Under the pieces are notes generated by a model. It was not told the DNA's origin and searched no databases. It saw nothing but the letters and a program-made list of their open reading frames with translations. From positions 1 through 30,151 of the forward strand of contig DASZMJ010000306.1 in the NCBI GenBank assembly GCA_035551935.1: 30,151 nt of DNA, read 5' to 3'. Position numbers and translations under genes: made by a program. Of the stretch, positions 23,071 through 30,042 are shown piece after piece. Origin of the DNA: DASZMJ01 sp035551935 (GTDB lineage Bacteria; Planctomycetota; Planctomycetia; Isosphaerales; Isosphaeraceae). Every line of letters begins with the position of its first letter. Within the stretch, counting starts at the first letter, position 1.

Positions 23071-24410
23071 GGCAACGCCCCCCCGTGGATCATCCCCCGC
23101 GCCCGGGCCGGGCCGGAACCCCCGCGCGTGGCCCGCCCCGCGGCCAGGACCGCCTCGGCCGCCGTGGCGAAGTCGTCGCGGACGAGCAGGCCGGGCGCCG
23201 CCCCGGCCTCGGCGTCGGCGAGCTCCTTGCCCGTCCGGACGAGGATCGAGCCGCGGCAGCCGGCGTTGATCCCGGCCAGGGCGTCGCTGATCATGTCGCC
23301 GATCATCCACGAGGCGCCGAGGTCGAGGCCGAGCTCGCTGGCGGCCCGGAGCAGCATCCCGGGGCCCGGCTTGCGGTCGGGGTGCTCCAGGGCCGTCCGG
23401 TCATCGCCCCGCGGCGCGACCGGGCAATCGTAGATGGCGTCCACGGCCGCCCCCGCCTCGGCGAGTCGGGCACGCATCGCGTCGTGGACCGCCGCGACCT
23501 GGGCCCGCGTCGCCATCCCCCGGCCGATCACCGACTGGTTCGAGACGACGACCCGGACGAAGCCCGCCGCGCCGAGCCGCCGCAGGCCCTCGGCCACGCC
23601 GGGCAGCAGCCGGACCCGCGCCGGGTCGGCGAGGTAGGGGACGTGCTCGATGATCGTGCCGTCGCGGTCGAGGAAGACCGCCGGCCGTCGGCCGGCGGCG
23701 AGGACCGTCGGGAAGTCGGCCCGCGCCGCCGCGAGCGCCTCGGGCGTGCCGATGTCGCGGTGGTAGCCCCCCCAGGCCCACCCCCGCATCCGGCCGACGA
23801 ACCGGGGCAGGACATCGAAGCCGAGGTCGAACGCCCCCAGGGCCGCGACCTCGCGATACGCCGACGCGTCGAGCACGTAGACGCCCGCGTTGGCCAGGTC
23901 GCCCCGGGGCTCGGCCGGCTTCTCGACGAAGGAGACGACCCGGCCGGCGTCGTCCAGCTCGGCGATCCCGCAGGCCCTCGGGTCCGGCGCCCGGAACAGG
24001 AGCATCGTCGCCGGGTCGTCGTGGGCGCGGTGGTAGGCGAGCAGGGCCCGGAGGTCCACGTCGCTCAGGTTGTCGGCGTAGAGGATCAGGACCTCGTCGG
24101 CGTCGTCGGCCAGGTGCGGGTTGGCGGCGACCGTCCCGGCCGAGCCGAGCAGGGTCGGCTCGTGTGCCTCGACCAGGCGGATCGGGCCGCCGCGATTCGC
24201 CCCGGCGATGAAGTCGCGGACGCGGTCGGACAGGGCGTGGGTGTTGACGACCGCCTCGGCGACGCCGGCGTCGCCGAGGCGGTCGAGCCAGTAGGCGAGC
24301 AGCGGGCGGCCGGCGACCGGCACGAGGCACTTGGGGACGGTGTCGGTCAGGGGGCGCAGCCGGCTCCCCAGCCCCGCCGCCAGCAACAGTGCCTTGACCC
24401 GCCTCGCCAT
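23067..24410 (-). CDS. Sugar-1-P nucleotidyltransferase fused to GmhB-like HAD phosphatase
   Basis: A 447-residue two-domain enzyme from ATG 24410. Residues about 5-235 form a nucleotidyltransferase: L-L-L-A-A-G-L-G-S-R-L-R-P-L-T signature, K near P-K-C-L-V-P, L-L-G-S-A-G-T, and Y-A-D-N-L for the metal site. Residues about 245-420 are a HAD-IIIA phosphatase with D248-R-D250-G-T, S-N-Q-S-V-I-G-R-G, R-K-P-G-P-G-M-L and I-G-D-M-I-S-D, matching heptose-1,7-bisphosphate 7-phosphatase GmhB. In the GDP-heptose route GmhB makes heptose-1-phosphate and HddC activates it, so the fusion could carry two consecutive steps. A heptose-7-phosphate kinase-like gene lies at 28363-29337. The zinc-binding C-x-H/C-x-C set of classical GmhB is mostly replaced (D-C-P-V, then E-H-P-D-R-K-P). 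Specificity for heptose is inferred. Confidence 0.88.
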   Translation of the reverse strand: MARRVKALLLAAGLGSRLRPLTDTVPKCLVPVAGRPLLAYWLDRLGDAGVAEAVVNTHALSDRVRDFIAGANRGGPIRLVEAHEPTLLGSAGTVAANPHLADDADEVLILYADNLSDVDLRALLAYHRAHDDPATMLLFRAPDPRACGIAELDDAGRVVSFVEKPAEPRGDLANAGVYVLDASAYREVAALGAFDLGFDVLPRFVGRMRGWAWGGYHRDIGTPEALAAARADFPTVLAAGRRPAVFLDRDGTIIEHVPYLADPARVRLLPGVAEGLRRLGAAGFVRVVVSNQSVIGRGMATRAQVAAVHDAMRARLAEAGAAVDAIYDCPVAPRGDDRTALEHPDRKPGPGMLLRAASELGLDLGASWMIGDMISDALAGINAGCRGSILVRTGKELADAEAGAAPGLLVRDDFATAAEAVLAAGRATRGGSGPARARGMIHGGALP

Positions 24411-24442
24411 CGGCTCCGGTCCCTTTCTCGGTCGGCTCGGGC

Positions 24443-25696
24443 TCAGGACGCGACCGCCGCGGCCGCCGCCACGGGCCGACCGGCGGCGAGCCGCCGCCGG
24501 AAGAGGTCGGCCAGGGGCTCGAGGCAGTCGTCGATCTGGAACTTGCGGAGGATCTGCTCGCGACCGCCGCGCGCCAGCCGGTCGGCCAGGGCCGGGTCCT
24601 CGATCAGGCGTCGCAGGGCGTCGGCCAGGCCGACGACGTCGCCGGGCTCGACCAGGAGGCCGGAGCGGTCGTGCTCGAGGATGTCGGGGATGCCGGCCAG
24701 CCGCGTCGAGACCGACGGAGCGCCGCAGGCCATCGCCTCCATCAGGGTCCGGGGCGTGCCGTCGACGTCGTTGTCGCTCGACCAGACGCAGGGCTGCGCG
24801 AAGAGGTCGCCGCCGGCGAGGAAGTCGGGCAGCTCCTCCTGCAAGAGCGGCTTGCCGGTGATCGTGACGACCCCCTCCAGGCCGAGCCGCGCGACCTGCT
24901 CGCGCAGGCGGGCCTCCCAGGGGCCGTCGCCGGCGATGACGCAGTCGAACGCCAGGCCGCGGTCGGCCAGGGCCCGGCAGGCGTCGACCAGGACGTGGAA
25001 CCCCTTCTTCTCGACCAGGCGGCCGACCGACAGGATGCGCGGGCGGCGGTCGCCGCGCGGCGGCCGTCGGAAGGCGAAGGCGTCGGCGTCGATGCCGCAG
25101 TAGACGACGTGCAATCGCTCGTCGCGGGCCCCGAGTTTCTTGTAGAAGTCGCGGTGGAACTCGGAGATGCAGACGATGAAGTCGGCCCGCCGCACCTTGT
25201 CGCGCAGGGCGACGCGGTCGCGGAAGAGGTCGACGGCGTGGCCGGTGAAGCTGAAGGGGACGCCGAGCAGCCAGGCGCCGTACATGCCGACGGTCGCCGC
25301 CGAGTGGGCCCAGTGGGCGTGGACCAGCGCGACCGGCTCGTCGCCGTCGCGGAGCCGGCGGGCCCAGTGGCAGGCGACGAAGGCGTGCGCGATCGAGGCC
25401 AGCCGCCCGCGGAAGGACTCGCGCTCGCCGACGAGGGCGTTGCCCAGGACCTCGAAGAAGCGACGCCCGAAGAGCAGGGGGGCCAGCAGCACCGACAGGG
25501 CGAACGACGCCGGGGGCAGGGGGTAGATCCGCCGCGTCTGGCGGTCCAGCCGCGCCGCCCAGGGGGAGCCGAAGAAGTTCTGGTGCGGCCCCCGGAGCGA
25601 ATGCAGGGCGAACGGGATGCCCTTGCGCTCCATGACCTCGAGCTCGGCGGCGACCCAGGCGTTGCCGATGCCGCTCGTCGTGATGTAGTGGATCAT
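24443..25696 (-). CDS. GT4-family glycosyltransferase
   Basis: A 417-residue GT-B enzyme starting at ATG 25696, overlapping the rfbC stop by four nucleotides (ATGA). The N-terminal part includes H-A-H-W-A-H-S-A-A-T and F-S-F-T-G-H-A-V-D-L-F, the acceptor-side signature of many exopolysaccharide GT4s. The donor domain has I-L-S-V-G-R-L-V-E-K-K-G, V-I-A-G-D-G-P-W-E and D-G-T-P-R-T-L-M-E-A-M-A with the conserved late glutamate. The W-S-S-D-N-D-V-D-G-T-P stretch is characteristic of colanic acid WcaL/AmsK-like enzymes. It probably acts on the lipid-linked intermediate in the cytoplasm. The C-terminus is an alanine-rich tail. Confidence 0.92.
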   Translation of the reverse strand: MIHYITTSGIGNAWVAAELEVMERKGIPFALHSLRGPHQNFFGSPWAARLDRQTRRIYPLPPASFALSVLLAPLLFGRRFFEVLGNALVGERESFRGRLASIAHAFVACHWARRLRDGDEPVALVHAHWAHSAATVGMYGAWLLGVPFSFTGHAVDLFRDRVALRDKVRRADFIVCISEFHRDFYKKLGARDERLHVVYCGIDADAFAFRRPPRGDRRPRILSVGRLVEKKGFHVLVDACRALADRGLAFDCVIAGDGPWEARLREQVARLGLEGVVTITGKPLLQEELPDFLAGGDLFAQPCVWSSDNDVDGTPRTLMEAMACGAPSVSTRLAGIPDILEHDRSGLLVEPGDVVGLADALRRLIEDPALADRLARGGREQILRKFQIDDCLEPLADLFRRRLAAGRPVAAAAAVAS

Positions 25697-26286
25697 CGGT
25701 CGGGGGCCGCTCGGGGGGTCGTGCCGTCGAAGGGGGGGAGGCGGTCGGCCGGCACGTCGGCCAGCCGCGGGGCGTCGGCGTCGCGCGGCGAGAGGAGCGG
25801 CGGGCCGGCCAGCGGCCAGGCGATGCCGAGGTCCGGGTCGTCCCAGCGGACGACCCCCTCGTCGCCGGGGCTGTAACCGGTCGTGCACTTGTAGCCGACC
25901 AGCGCCTCGGCGTCGCCGACGACGAGGAAGCCGTGCGCGAAGCCCGGCGGCACGTAGAGCCGCGTCGGGTCGTCGGCCGCCAGCGGCACGGCCACGTGCC
26001 GGCCGAAGTGGGGCGAGCCGCGGCGGATGTCGACGGCCACGTCGAGGATCGCCCCGCGGAGGGCCTGGATCAGCTTCCCCTGGCCGTTGGGGTGCTGGTA
26101 GTGCAGCCCCCGGAGCACGCCGGGCCGCGAGCACGACAGGTTGTCCTGGACGAAGTCGCGGGGCAGCCCCGGGTGTGCGCGGTAGGGGTCGCGGCCCCAG
26201 GCCTCGACGAACCAGCCGCGGTCGTCGCGGTAGACCCGGGGCCGGACCAGCAGGACGCCGGGCAAGACGGTCGCGATGACTTCCAC
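25693..26286 (-). CDS. rfbC: dTDP-4-dehydrorhamnose 3,5-epimerase (RmlC)
   Basis: A 197-residue cupin epimerase starting at GTG 26286, with GGGAG seven bases upstream. A 36-residue upstream extension from 26394 is low-complexity and is rejected. Visible motifs are F-V-Q-D-N-L-S (46-52), G-V-L-R-G-L-H-Y-Q with catalytic H62, K71 after G-Q-G, P-P-G-F-A-H-G-F (H118) and G-Y-K-C-T-T-G-Y-S-P with the catalytic tyrosine region (Y132, Y138). RmlC inverts C3 and C5 of dTDP-4-keto-6-deoxyglucose on the way to dTDP-L-rhamnose. RmlA, RmlB and RmlD are not in the window, so they must be elsewhere, or this enzyme feeds a different 6-deoxysugar. The C-terminus is longer than the minimal family by about 15 residues. 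Confidence 0.93.
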   Translation of the reverse strand: MEVIATVLPGVLLVRPRVYRDDRGWFVEAWGRDPYRAHPGLPRDFVQDNLSCSRPGVLRGLHYQHPNGQGKLIQALRGAILDVAVDIRRGSPHFGRHVAVPLAADDPTRLYVPPGFAHGFLVVGDAEALVGYKCTTGYSPGDEGVVRWDDPDLGIAWPLAGPPLLSPRDADAPRLADVPADRLPPFDGTTPRAAPDR

Positions 26287-26446
26287 GATCGGTCTCCCTG
26301 TCCGGTCGGCCCCGGCGGCGCCGGCCCGCGGCGCCGCGGGCGCCCCAATTGTAGAACGTCGCGGGGGATCTTCCCAAGGGGGTCGTCCCGGCACGCGGGG
26401 TCGGGCCGGGACGCGGGCGCGGGGGGCGGGGCGGGGACGGCTCGAT

Positions 26447-27175
26447 TCAATACGCGCCGCGGCAGGACAGCACGGCCGGGATCGTCCGGGCGAGGATCTC
26501 GAGGTCCAGCAGGAGGCCCTGGCCCTCGATGTACTCGAGATCGAGCTCGACCTGGCGGTCGAAGGGCAGGTCGGCCCGGCCGTTGACCTGCCAGAGGCAT
26601 GTCAGGCCCGGCGTGACCTCGAGGCGGCGGCGGTCCCGGTCGTCGTACCGGGCGACCTCGCGGGGCAAGGCCGGCCGGGGGCCGACCAGCGTCATGTCCC
26701 CCTTCAGCACGTTGAGGAACTGCGGCAGCTCGTCGATGCTGGTGCGGCGGATGAGCCGGCCGATCCACGTGACCCGCGGGTCGCGCCGCATCTTGAAGGT
26801 GTGCCCCGAGTCGTGGTGGTTGAACGCCAGCAGGTCCGCCTGGAGCCGCTCGGCGCCGACGACCATCGACCGGAACTTGTAGAAGTCGAAGGCCCGACCG
26901 TCCTTGCCGACCCGCTTCTGGACGAACAGCACCGGGCCGCCGTCGCGGAGCTTGATCAAAAGCGCCGTGACCAGCAGCACCGGCCCCAGCGCGATCAGGG
27001 CCGCGACCGAGGCCACGACGTCGATGCCGCGCTTCGCCGCCAGGTAGGCCCGCCGCCGCGCCGTCGCGGCCCTCGCGGCGCGATCGGCTCGCTGGAGCTC
27101 GTCGACCTCGAGGCCATAGCCCAGGTAGGCCTGGCCGAGGTCTTGCACCGGGAGGATCGGTGATGGCCCGCTCAT
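26447..27175 (-). CDS. Monotopic phosphoglycosyl transferase initiating the repeat unit
   Basis: A 242-residue enzyme from ATG 27175. An N-terminal soluble stretch precedes the re-entrant membrane helix (about 51-76: I-D-V-V-A-S-V-A-A-L-I-A-L-G-P). The catalytic core follows: Y-K-F-R-S-M (99-104), the D148-E149 dyad in R-R-T-S-I-D-E-L-P, G-D-M-T-L-V-G-P-R-P (159-168) and L-W-Q-V-N-G-R (194-200). The family transfers a sugar-1-phosphate from an NDP-sugar to undecaprenyl phosphate, the first committed step of Wzx/Wzy polysaccharides. It lacks the four-helix N-terminal domain of WcaJ/WbaP and so resembles the short PglC/EpsE type with a small extension. It is the first gene of the minus operon; a candidate promoter lies about 340 nt upstream. 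Confidence 0.93.
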   Translation of the reverse strand: MSGPSPILPVQDLGQAYLGYGLEVDELQRADRAARAATARRRAYLAAKRGIDVVASVAALIALGPVLLVTALLIKLRDGGPVLFVQKRVGKDGRAFDFYKFRSMVVGAERLQADLLAFNHHDSGHTFKMRRDPRVTWIGRLIRRTSIDELPQFLNVLKGDMTLVGPRPALPREVARYDDRDRRRLEVTPGLTCLWQVNGRADLPFDRQVELDLEYIEGQGLLLDLEILARTIPAVLSCRGAY

Positions 27176-27242
27176 GGTTCGCAGGATCTCCCGAGGTCTG
27201 GGTCGGACGTCGCGTCGCGCCGGGAGAGGGAGTCGTTCCGGA

Positions 27243-27287
27243 GGACCGGGGCCCGGTCCGGGGCGGGCGACCGGACCTCGGTCGCCC
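27243..27287 (-). promoter_or_regulatory. Tandem hairpins in the leader of the minus operon
   Basis: ggaccggg (27243-27250) pairs with cccggtcc (27252-27259) and gggcgacc (27265-27272) pairs with ggtcgccc (27280-27287). Both hairpins fall between the candidate promoter and the phosphoglycosyl-transferase start, so they would be in the 5' leader of the minus transcript. On the opposite strand the second hairpin is followed by a partly T-rich run (ttccgttgtctt), so a terminator in the plus direction is an alternative. Confidence 0.35.
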
Positions 27288-27514
27288 TTCCGTTGTCTTA
27301 TCCCCGACCCGACCCCCCGGCGGCACGCGGCTCGCAAGGGTGGCGGGCGGGGCGGATCGGTCGTCGTGGTGCTCGTTCGCGGTCGACTCGCTCCATCGGG
27401 CCCGGGCGCCCGACATCGGGCTCGGCATGCGTCCCATCGAGTGGTCCGCATCGGACCTCGCTCCCCTGTTGGGTCGCGTGCAAGGTCCAATGCGACGTCG
27501 CTGCCGTGCCCCTA

Positions 27515-27544
27515 ATCTATGCCAACATCCTCCCCCCCTTGCAA
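27515..27544 (-). promoter_or_regulatory. Candidate promoter of the minus polysaccharide operon (TTGCAA-N17-CATAGA)
   Basis: On the minus strand TTGCAA (27544-27539) is followed after 17 nt by CATAGA (27521-27516). The block GGATGTTGGCATAGAT (27530-27515) matches 15 of 16 positions of the block ahead of the exosortase operon, at the same distance from its TTGCA box. The implied leader is about 335 nt. Conservation between the two operon fronts is the main support. Confidence 0.5.
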
Positions 27545-27900
27545 GGACCAAGTTGGTCGATTTCGGAAAATTACGTCCAGGTTGATCGGCGGCAACATGG
27601 CCCACGACCCGCTTCGGGCCACGATTTGGGCGTGAACGTATTCCTTTGCACGATTGTCGTCGATTTATGCAATCCTGCGACGATGGCCGGCGGCACGCCC
27701 GCTCCGGGCCGTTGAAGGCCGGTGGATTCCGGGCCGGGGACGGGTCGTCGGCCGCGACTTACCCGGTAGAATATGGTGATGACCTTCCCCACGATCGAGA
27801 CCCTGACGTTGCCCGCGGGCGACAGACTGCCGCCGGCCCGCCCGAGAAAATCGCGCGGGCCGTCGCGGCGTGACCTAGAGCAACGTGGGAGGGAGGTCGC

Positions 27901-28257
27901 ATGACCGACGAACCGCGGGCCATCGGGCCGGACGACGGGCGCGACGACGACGGGGGGGCCGAGCCGCTGGGCGACCCGCCGAACCGCTTCGTGCTGCGGG
28001 CGGTGCGGGCCGTGCTGTTCCTCTACATGCTCCCGCTGGTCGCGGTCGCGATGCTGGTCGTCGGCGTCGCGCTGGCGGCCTGGCGGACGACCCTGGCCGT
28101 CGAGCGGCTCGGCCGACGGCTCCTGGGGAAGGGCCCCGGCGACCGGCCGGGTCCCGGCGCCGAGGCGGGGGCCGAGGCGCGCCCCGTGTCGTTCCCGATC
28201 GCCCCGCATCGGCGGGAGGTCGGGGTGGTGGCCCGGCGGCCGTCGCGGCGCGGCTGA
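27901..28257 (+). CDS. Small single-pass membrane protein (118 aa)
   Basis: The frame begins at ATG 27901 behind a strong ribosome binding site (GGGAGGGAGG). An acidic N-terminus (about 1-28, D-D-G-R-D-D-D-G-G) leads to one or two hydrophobic helices (about 36-62: V-L-F-L-Y-M-L-P-L-V-A-V-A-M-L-V-V). A basic, proline-rich cytoplasmic-type tail ends R-R-P-S-R-R-G. No family is recognised. Its position, divergent from the initiating transferase and just ahead of the heptose kinase gene, suggests a link to the locus, but that is only context. It lacks a PEP-CTERM-like C-terminus, so it is not an evident exosortase substrate. Confidence 0.65.
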   Translation: MTDEPRAIGPDDGRDDDGGAEPLGDPPNRFVLRAVRAVLFLYMLPLVAVAMLVVGVALAAWRTTLAVERLGRRLLGKGPGDRPGPGAEAGAEARPVSFPIAPHRREVGVVARRPSRRG

Positions 28258-28362
28258 GCCGGCGGCCCCTTGGCGGCGCGACCGCCGCGCCGTTACGTTC
28301 GGAGGGGACCGGGGCCGTCGTCGGGCCCCGTCGGGACGCGACGACCGGGGCCCGCCACCGCC

Positions 28363-29337
28363 ATGATCATCTCGCAGACGCCCTACCGCGTCAGCTTCGC
28401 CGGCGGCGGCACCGACCTGCCGGCCTTCTACCGCCACGAGCCGGGGGCGGTCCTGAGCACGACCATCGACCAGCACATGTACGTCAACCTCCACCGGCGG
28501 TTCGAGCCGACGATCCGCGTCGCCTACTCGCGCACCGAGGTCGCCGACCGCGTCGACGCCATCGGCCACGACCTGGTCCGCGAGGCCCTCCGACTGGTCG
28601 GCATCGACGAGCCCCTGGAGATCACCACCGTCGGCGACGTCCCCGCCGGCACCGGCATGGGCTCCAGCTCCAGCCTCACGACCGGCCTGCTCAACGCCCT
28701 GCACGCCTACCGCGGCCGGGTCGTCGGCCGGGCCCGGCTGGCCGAGGAGGCCTGCCGCATCGAGATCGACGTGCTCGGCAAGCCGATCGGCCGCCAGGAC
28801 CAGTACGCCGCCGCCTTCGGCGGCCTGAACTACTTCCGCTTCCACCCGGACGACACCGTCGACGTCGAGCCCGTCCCCTGCGGCGCCGGCACGCTCGACG
28901 AGCTCGAGCGCCGCGCCCTGCTCTTCTACACCGGCCAGACCCGCGACGCCGACGGCATCCTCCGCCGCCAGTCGGCGGGGACGGCCGATCGCCTCGCGGT
29001 CCTCCGGCGGATGCGCGACCTGGCCGACGCCATGCGGCAGGCCCTCTCCGGGCCCGGCGACCTGGCCGACTTCGCGACCTTGCTGCACGAGGGCTGGGAG
29101 CTGAAGCGCTCGCTCGGCTTCGGCATCAGCACCGGGCCGGTCGACGATTGGTACGACGCGGCCCGCCGTGCCGGGGCCGAGGGGGGCAAGCTCCTGGGCG
29201 CCGGCGGCGGCGGCTTCCTGCTCCTGCTCGCCCCCCCCGAGCGCCACCGCGCCATCCGCGAGGCCCTCGGCCGCCCCCGCGAGCTCCCCTTCCGCATCGC
29301 CCGCCACGGCAGCCGGATCATCTTCTACCAGGACTGA
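28363..29337 (+). CDS. hddA: GHMP kinase, D-glycero-D-manno-heptose 7-phosphate kinase-like
   Basis: A 324-residue kinase from ATG 28363; an upstream in-frame start at 28270 adds only a basic low-complexity stretch. Family motifs are Y-R-V-S-F-A-G-G-G-T-D-L-P near the N-terminus, the ATP-binding P-A-G-T-G-M-G-S-S-S-S (94-104), D-Q-Y-A-A-A-F-G-G-L-N-Y in the middle, and K-L-L-G-A-G-G-G-G-F near the C-terminus. The D-Q-Y-A-A-x-F-G-G and G-G-G-T-D signatures match HddA, which phosphorylates heptose-7-phosphate at C1 for GDP-heptose synthesis; related fucose/galactose-type GHMP kinases remain possible. The following steps, GmhB and HddC, would be supplied by the fusion at 23067-24410. No GmhA isomerase is present in the window. 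Confidence 0.85.
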   Translation: MIISQTPYRVSFAGGGTDLPAFYRHEPGAVLSTTIDQHMYVNLHRRFEPTIRVAYSRTEVADRVDAIGHDLVREALRLVGIDEPLEITTVGDVPAGTGMGSSSSLTTGLLNALHAYRGRVVGRARLAEEACRIEIDVLGKPIGRQDQYAAAFGGLNYFRFHPDDTVDVEPVPCGAGTLDELERRALLFYTGQTRDADGILRRQSAGTADRLAVLRRMRDLADAMRQALSGPGDLADFATLLHEGWELKRSLGFGISTGPVDDWYDAARRAGAEGGKLLGAGGGGFLLLLAPPERHRAIREALGRPRELPFRIARHGSRIIFYQD

Positions 29338-29389
29338 CCCGCGCCGTTTAGGGTAAGGACGACGCCGAGCGAGGGACGAGGAGGAAGTC

Positions 29390-29647
29390 ATGGTCAAGAT
29401 CCTGCGGGGCGTGATCCGCGGCCGGACGATCGAGCTGGAGGCCGAGCCCGGCATCGAGGACGGCCGGAGGGTCGAGGTCGTGGTGCGGTCGAAGACGCCC
29501 CCCGGCCCGCCACCTCTCTGGCGCCCCGGGGGCACCGAGACCGCCGCCGGCATGATGGCCGGACACTGGACCGAGGACGACGATCGCATCCTCGACGAGA
29601 TCGAGAGGGAGCGTCACCGGCCCTCGACGCGCGAGGTCCCGGCGTGA
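29390..29647 (+). CDS. Antitoxin-like small protein (AF2212/DUF104 type)
   Basis: An 85-residue protein from ATG 29390 with GAGGAGG just upstream. The N-terminal half is a short beta-rich domain (V-K-I-L-R-G-V-I-R-G-R-T-I-E-L, then G-R-R-V-E-V-V-V), typical of AF2212-like antitoxins. The C-terminal half (W-T-E-D-D-D-R-I-L-D-E-I-E-R-E-R) is acidic and probably wraps the toxin. Its stop overlaps the start of the PIN-domain toxin (GTGA), the standard coupling of such pairs. The family assignment rests on the N-terminal pattern and the neighbour. Confidence 0.78.
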   Translation: MVKILRGVIRGRTIELEAEPGIEDGRRVEVVVRSKTPPGPPPLWRPGGTETAAGMMAGHWTEDDDRILDEIERERHRPSTREVPA

Positions 29648-30042
29648 GCTTCCTCCTCGACACCAACATCCTCTCCGCGCACCTACGCCGGCCCTCGGGC
29701 CTGGCTCACCGCTTCGTCCAGCACTCCGGCCGGCTCTACACTTCGACCGTCTCGCTGTCGGAGTTGTACGTCTGGGTATTCGCCCGTCCCGACTCGGCCC
29801 CGGCCCGCACGGCCGTCGAGGCGATGCTCGCGTACGAGGTCAACGTCATCCCCTTCGACGCCGACTGTGCCGAGCAATTCGGCCAAGTCCGGGCGGAGCT
29901 GCGCCCGAAGGGCATCAACGTCGACAACATGGACCTGCTGATCGCCGCCACCGCCCTCGTCTACGACCTGACCCTGGTGACGCACAACACGGCGCACTTC
30001 GAGAACATCCCAGCTTTGTGTACAAATTTTCAATTAGGCTGA
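29644..30042 (+). CDS. vapC: PIN-domain VapC-family toxin ribonuclease
   Basis: A 132-residue PIN protein from GTG 29644. The acidic catalytic residues are in place: D6 (F-L-L-D-T-N-I-L), E40 (S-L-S-E-L-Y) and D97 (N-M-D-L-L-I-A-A), with N115 in T-H-N-T-A-H-F-E. VapC toxins cleave RNA, often tRNA or rRNA, when freed from the antitoxin. The usual ending after H-F-x-x-I-P is replaced by A-L-C-T-N-F-Q-L-G, encoded by DNA noticeably richer in A/T. The last few codons may therefore come from a junction with foreign or non-coding sequence, although all catalytic residues lie upstream of it. Confidence 0.9.
   Translation: MSFLLDTNILSAHLRRPSGLAHRFVQHSGRLYTSTVSLSELYVWVFARPDSAPARTAVEAMLAYEVNVIPFDADCAEQFGQVRAELRPKGINVDNMDLLIAATALVYDLTLVTHNTAHFENIPALCTNFQLG

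Larger units (their letters stand above)
27176..27900. other. Long divergent intergenic region (725 nt)
   Basis: No convincing gene is seen here. It separates the minus operon from the plus-strand 118-residue gene. It contains a hairpin pair (27243-27287), the strong promoter-like block at 27515-27544 and an AT-richer strip (about 27540-27580 and 27640-27675). The element cggTAGAATatgg near 27769 could be a -10 box for the plus-strand genes, but no matching -35 is evident. Frames crossing the region encode arginine/proline-rich products and lack good ribosome binding sites. Confidence 0.6.

Noticed and set aside
27160..27715. Several plus-strand frames across the divergent intergenic region
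   Set aside because: They lack ribosome binding sites and domain patterns, and they cross the candidate promoter and the hairpins.
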